Positions 56,703 to 60,139 of a stretch of DNA of 60,139 bases are shown here, piece after piece. Under the pieces are notes generated by a model that was not told where the DNA came from, did no database searches, and was given only the letters and a program-made list of their open reading frames with translations. The stretch is from Nocardioides ganghwensis (GTDB lineage Bacteria; Actinomycetota; Actinomycetes; Propionibacteriales; Nocardioidaceae), in NCBI RefSeq assembly GCF_014779655.1, contig NZ_JACXYX010000022.1, positions 1 to 60,139 on the forward strand, read 5' to 3'. Positions within the stretch are counted from its first letter, which is position 1, and the number at the start of each line of letters is the position of its first letter. The position numbers and the translations under genes were made by a program.

Positions 56703-58592
56703 GTGGCCGGAGTGCCCCACCCGCTCGACCCGCACCACGACGGCTCCCCGACGTACGTCCACGGCGCCGGCGCGCGCCTCGGCGGCGAGGTGACCCTGCG
56801 CGTACGGGTGCCTCACGCCGCCGACGGATCGCCCGGGGCGAGCCGGGTGGTGCTGCGCGCCGTGCGCGACGGCGAGCCCGCGGTCAGCAACGCCGAGCAG
56901 GTCTCCGAGGACGCCGCCGGCGCGTGGTGGGAGGTGGGCCTGCGACTGGTCAACCGGGTGACGTCCTACCGCTTCCTGGTGTCCCGCGGACCGTCGGACT
57001 ACCGGTGGCTCACCGCGACCGGCGTGCACGCGCGCGACGTCGCCGACGCCGGCGACTTCCGCATCAGCACCGAGCACCTGCTGCCCGACTGGGTCGCCGA
57101 CGAGATCGGCTACCAGGTCTTCCCCGACCGCTTCGGCCGCACCGAGACCGGCGCCCCGGTCCCGGACTGGGCGATCCCCTGCGAGTGGGACCAGCCCGTG
57201 GTGCACAAGGGACCGGACGTGCCGTACCAGTGGTACGGCGGGACGCTCGACGGGGTCGCCGAGCACCTCGACCACCTCGACCTGCTGGGCGCGACCCTTC
57301 TCTACCTCACCCCGGTCTTCGAGGCCTGGTCCACCCACCGCTACGACGCCGTCTCCTTCGACCGCGTCGACCCGCTGCTCGGCGGCGACGAGGCGCTCGA
57401 GCGCCTCGCCGGGGCCGTCCACGACCACGGCCTGCGCCTGGTCGGCGACCTGACGACCAACCACACCGGCGAGCACCACGACTGGTTCGAGCGGGCCCTC
57501 GCCGACCCGTCCTCGCCCGAGCGCTCGTTCTACCGCTTCTCCGACGAGTACCCCCACGGCTACGCCGCCTGGCTCGACATCCCCAGCCTGCCCAAGCTCG
57601 ACCACACGTCGGCCGAGATGGCGCGCCGGCTCTACTCCGGTCCCGACTCCGTGGTCGCGCACTGGCTGCGCCGCGGCCTCGACGGCTGGCGCGTCGACGT
57701 CGCCAACATGACCGGCCGCTTCGGCGCCGACGACCTCGCCCACCAGGTCGCGCAGGAGATCCGGCGCACCATCCGCGACGTGTCGCCCGACGCATGGCTG
57801 CTCGCCGAGCACGGCCACGACGCGACCGCCGACCTCACCGGCCCCGGCTGGCACGGGACCATGGACTACGCCGGTTTCACCCGGCCGCTGTGGTGCTGGC
57901 TCAACGGGGGCGCCCCCGGCGGCGAGGGCCTGCCGCACGGCCTGGACTACCTCGGCCTCCCCGTCGACATCCCCGTCCTGCCGGCGTCGGCGGCGGTCGC
58001 CACCATGCGCGAGGTGCACGGGTCGATCCCGTGGACGTCCTGGCAGGGCTCCACCATGCACCTCGACTCCCACGACACCCCGCGGTTCCGTACGGTCACC
58101 GGCGGCGGCACCGACGGCCGCGTCGACCTCGACGGCCGCGGACGCGACCTGCACCTCGTCGGGCTGTCGCTGCAGATGACGATGCCGGGCGTGCCGGTGG
58201 TCTTCATGGGCGACGAGCTCGGCCTGACCGCGGTCGACGGCGAGCACGCCCGTACGCCCTTCCCGTGGGACCACCCCGAGACCTGGGACCAGCCGACCCT
58301 CGAGGCCTACCGCCGCTGGATCGCGCTGCGCCGCCAGCACGTCGCGCTGCGCCGCGGCGGGATGCGCTGGCTGCACGCCGGGGAGGACTCGATGACCTTC
58401 CTGCGCGAGCACCCCGACCAGACGTTGCTCGTCCACGCCGTGCGCCGCCCGTGCGCCGCGGTCGACCTCCCGGCGCACGCCCTGGGGCCCGAGACCGCCC
58501 TCACCACTCTCGCCGGTGCTCCGGCCGAGGTGGCCGACGGCACGCTCACCCTCCCCGGGGAGCCGGGCGTGTCCGTGCACGTCGTCGGGTGA
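56703..58592 (+). CDS. Glycoside hydrolase family 13 in the mal operon
   Basis: 629 residues, no signal peptide. N-terminal beta domain, then IGYQVFPDRFGRTETGAP, WYGGTLDGVAEHLDHLDLLGA, GDLTTNHTGEH, GWRVDVANMTGRFG (nucleophile Asp332), LLAEHGHD (Glu369) and HLDSHDTPRF (Asp458). It should split the malto-oligosaccharides that MalEFG imports. It shares region motifs and overall layout with the GH13 at 46596-48410. The GTG start is 5 nt after the malG stop; the end overlaps the next gene by 4 nt. Confidence 0.9.
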   Translation: MAGVPHPLDPHHDGSPTYVHGAGARLGGEVTLRVRVPHAADGSPGASRVVLRAVRDGEPAVSNAEQVSEDAAGAWWEVGLRLVNRVTSYRFLVSRGPSDYRWLTATGVHARDVADAGDFRISTEHLLPDWVADEIGYQVFPDRFGRTETGAPVPDWAIPCEWDQPVVHKGPDVPYQWYGGTLDGVAEHLDHLDLLGATLLYLTPVFEAWSTHRYDAVSFDRVDPLLGGDEALERLAGAVHDHGLRLVGDLTTNHTGEHHDWFERALADPSSPERSFYRFSDEYPHGYAAWLDIPSLPKLDHTSAEMARRLYSGPDSVVAHWLRRGLDGWRVDVANMTGRFGADDLAHQVAQEIRRTIRDVSPDAWLLAEHGHDATADLTGPGWHGTMDYAGFTRPLWCWLNGGAPGGEGLPHGLDYLGLPVDIPVLPASAAVATMREVHGSIPWTSWQGSTMHLDSHDTPRFRTVTGGGTDGRVDLDGRGRDLHLVGLSLQMTMPGVPVVFMGDELGLTAVDGEHARTPFPWDHPETWDQPTLEAYRRWIALRRQHVALRRGGMRWLHAGEDSMTFLREHPDQTLLVHAVRRPCAAVDLPAHALGPETALTTLAGAPAEVADGTLTLPGEPGVSVHVVG

Positions 58593-59467
58593 GCACCCAC
58601 CCGGTGGGCGCCGACCAGCTCGATCGGCTGCGTGCTGCCGGCTATCCCGTCACGCACGAGGTCGGGCGCGGCATGGAGGGCATGGTGGCCGCCCTCGACG
58701 AGGAGCGCGTCGTCAAGGTGTGGGACCGGCGCCCGCGCGTCGAGGTCGACCGGCTGCGCGCCTTCTACGACGCGGTGCACGACGGCCTCGTCGAGGCCGG
58801 CGTAGAGCTGGCCGTGCCCCGCATCCTCGACGTCGGCGAGGTCGACGGCCTCGTGGTCACCGTCCACCCCCTGCTGCCGGGGCGCGCGGAGGACGACCTC
58901 GGACCGGGACCGGTCGTGGACGTGCTGGCCGGTCTGTCACAGGTCCCGGTGCACCCGGACATGGCGCTCCTGCCCGTGCCGGACGGCGAGCGACCGTTCG
59001 ACCCCTCGGTCCCGTTCGGCGCCTCGCTGGCCGACCTCGTGCTGCGTCGCGCGGAGCTGCTCGGCGACCTCCTGGCCGACGGCGTGGCCGCGCGGATGGC
59101 GGAGGCACTGCGAGCGGTGCCGCCCGTTCCCCCGCGGCTCGTCCACGGCGACCTGGGACCGGTGCACGTCCTGCTCGAGAGCGGTCGGCCGGTGGGGCTG
59201 CTCGACTTCGGCTACGTGTCCACTCTCGGCGACCCGGCCTTCGACGCGGCGGTCGCCGCCTGCCTGCAGGACATGTTCGGTCCCGGAGCCGCCGCGGCGA
59301 CGGCGGCCCTCGACGACCTCGTCGTACGCCGCTTCGACCACGACCCCGCGGTGCTGGTGCTCTACCGCGCGGCGTACGGCCTCGTCACGGCGAGCTGCCT
59401 CGTCGGGCACCCGGGCAGGCACATGGACTGGTGCCTGGACCTCGTGGACACGTGGGCGGGCGCCTAG
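58589..59467 (+). CDS. Aminoglycoside-phosphotransferase-fold kinase, last gene of mal operon
   Basis: 292 residues of the APH/choline-kinase fold. The catalytic loop LVHGDLGPVHVLLESGRPVG has His in place of the usual metal-binding Asn, as in the HGDLGPEHVL subgroup, and the DFG-like element is LLDFGYVSTLGDPAFDAAVA. A Lys is in ERVVKVWDRRP near residue 43. Antibiotic resistance is possible from the fold, but the GTGA overlap with the GH13 gene suggests phosphorylation of a sugar such as glucose, maltose or another product of the pathway. It is shorter than, and not clearly related to, known maltokinases. Confidence 0.75.
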   Translation: MSTHPVGADQLDRLRAAGYPVTHEVGRGMEGMVAALDEERVVKVWDRRPRVEVDRLRAFYDAVHDGLVEAGVELAVPRILDVGEVDGLVVTVHPLLPGRAEDDLGPGPVVDVLAGLSQVPVHPDMALLPVPDGERPFDPSVPFGASLADLVLRRAELLGDLLADGVAARMAEALRAVPPVPPRLVHGDLGPVHVLLESGRPVGLLDFGYVSTLGDPAFDAAVAACLQDMFGPGAAAATAALDDLVVRRFDHDPAVLVLYRAAYGLVTASCLVGHPGRHMDWCLDLVDTWAGA

Positions 59468-59640
59468 CTCGCAGCTCGCTCGTACCTGGTGCGAGTGGAC
59501 TTCGAGCCGACCCCGCCGACCGCGCGGACCGCGGCAGACACGAGCCCGGGACCGCTTCGGCTCGGCTGATGGGGTGGACTTCGCGACGTTGGCGATGGCT
59601 GGGACCTACTGTGGCCGCGACTCGATCGGTAGGAGCCGGG

Positions 59641-59808
59641 ATGCAATCACAGAGGGTGCTGCTCTGCTTGGCGGTGGCGTGCCTCCCTGCCAGTGGCTGC
59701 GAGAGTCTGGGGGGCGGGACTGTGTTCGCTGAACTCACCGAGAAGTGGTGCCCGGGTCAGGTGTGGACCATCACCGGCAAGGGCGAGGGTTCACTCGAGG
59801 ACGGGTGA
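59641..59808 (+). CDS. Small putative lipoprotein, 55 residues
   Basis: MQSQRVLLCLAVACLPASGC is a short lipoprotein signal with Cys20 as the acceptor; the mature part, ESLGGGTVFAELTEKWCPGQ and onward, has only 36 residues. An AGGAG box lies 5 nt before the ATG. The low-complexity ending and the inverted repeat across the stop suggest either a tiny real lipoprotein or a truncated gene. No family is recognised. Confidence 0.5.
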   Translation: MQSQRVLLCLAVACLPASGCESLGGGTVFAELTEKWCPGQVWTITGKGEGSLEDG

Positions 59809-59812
59809 ACCC
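59787..59812. repeat. Inverted repeat GGGTTCAC / GTGAACCC across a stop codon
   Basis: The 8-bp arms (59787-59794 and 59805-59812) flank a 10-nt loop and include the TGA of the small lipoprotein gene. It may act as that gene's terminator. Confidence 0.5.
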
Positions 59813-60101
59813 GGGGCCGCGCCGTGACCCGTGGGGGAACCCGCTCATCGGCAGTTGCCGGGCGCGCTGATCGCGGCTGCTTGTTCCATTGACCCAGGAC
59901 CGGTGCCTGGCGAGGCTCGGTCCAGGCGCCCGGGCTGACGCTCTCATCGCGGCTGCCCACGCTGGTCGTGTGGCTCTCATTTGGCCTGCGCTGCCCGGGC
60001 GTCGCCAGGGCTAGGAGAGGCTCAAGAGGGGTGTGCCCAGCTCGAAGCAGCGTTGCCCTCCCGGCTCGACAACCACAGTGGTTCGAGTATCGGAGGAAGG
60101 C
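59809..60101. other. 293-nt non-coding stretch of lower GC before the last gene
   Basis: No reading frame with the strong third-position GC bias of the other genes is seen. TGATCGCGGCTGC and TCATCGCGGCTGC recur (near 59867 and 59945). The dyad at 60065-60087 lies just before the ribosome site of the final gene. The region differs from its surroundings and could be the end of an insertion element. Confidence 0.35.
60065..60087. repeat. Inverted repeat CTCGA(C)AACCAC - A - GTGGTTCGAG
   Basis: AACCAC (60071-60076) and GTGGTT (60078-60083) flank a single A; CTCG and CGAG extend the arms with a one-base bulge. It is 5 nt before GGAGGAAGG, the ribosome site of the partial gene. Confidence 0.5.
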
Positions 60102-60139
60102 ATGAGCACAGCGACAACATCGGGTCGGGTCGTGATCGG
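60102..60139 (+). CDS. Start of a gene cut by the window edge
   Basis: ATG 60102 follows GGAGGAAGG and opens a frame reading STATTSGRVVI before the window ends. Twelve residues are too few to identify it. The RVVIG-type beginning recalls some IS110-family transposases (which continue with GVDxHK), but this is a guess. Confidence 0.4.
   Translation, partial: MSTATTSGRVVI

Noticed and set aside
58589..59467. Aminoglycoside resistance gene
   Set aside because: The fold is shared by many kinases, and overlap with the maltodextrin operon argues for a metabolic substrate.

Overview
The window is very GC-rich DNA with dense, closely packed genes. It most likely comes from the chromosome of an actinobacterium of the Nocardioidaceae (Nocardioides-like). 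Supporting features are a bacterial proteasome activator (Bpa) gene, a tadA gene beside its actinobacterial partner gene, a wax-ester synthase/DGAT, a maltose ABC importer without its own ATPase, a short biotin carrier protein, DUF5926, DUF2254, DUF6457 and DUF6058 families, and many start codons lying 6-8 nt behind a TAnnnT box, as expected for leaderless mRNAs. The genus is an inference; no rRNA gene is present.

Layout. 1-671: an internally deleted IS110-family transposase remnant with its upstream non-coding end. 672-5861: a DUF2177 membrane protein, an exported protein, a glycerophosphodiesterase, a SEC-C/DUF5926 protein, then a cAMP-type pair (cNMP-binding protein and class III adenylate cyclase). 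5963-12000: arginine deiminase, a DUF6058-GNAT fusion, a TMEM165-type cation transporter, prephenate dehydratase, DUF4446, and a PAP2-diacylglycerol-kinase fusion. 11954-16544: serS, two HAD phosphatases around a DUF1905 gene, an exported NTR-like protein and bpa. 16675-24575: quinone oxidoreductase, DUF6457 and mobA, a nitrilase, membrane proteins, biotin carrier, aldo/keto reductase and an MFS exporter.

24619-36443: a CmtR-like metal sensor with a CDF exporter carrying a Cys-rich tail, a VKOR protein, a GlsB-type protein, ChrA, a fused membrane/spermidine-synthase protein, an autoregulated TetR-MMPL-HAD operon, a 118-bp near-palindrome, and an HdeD-lipase fusion that appears split by a frameshift. 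36774-42943: an acyltransferase, tRNA-Ser(CGA), and a lipid operon (plsB-like, HAD-PlsC fusion, WS/DGAT) that together could carry glycerol-3-phosphate to triacylglycerol. 43077-48410: DUF2254, GNAT, tadA and its partner, upp, and a first GH13 enzyme. 48539-51556: pntA-pntB transhydrogenase. 51528-59467: a divergent LacI regulator and malE-malF-malG-GH13-phosphotransferase operon for import and breakdown of malto-oligosaccharides. 59641-60139: a tiny lipoprotein gene and the first codons of another gene.

No CRISPR array, prophage, rRNA gene or recognisable defence island is visible. The strongest unexplained signals are the 118-bp near-palindrome at 34574-34691, the deleted IS110 with structured flank, the DUF6058-GNAT fusion, and several regulatory dyads (34521, 52629, 48417, 27138). 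All identifications come from reading translated sequence and remembered family motifs; no database search was run.
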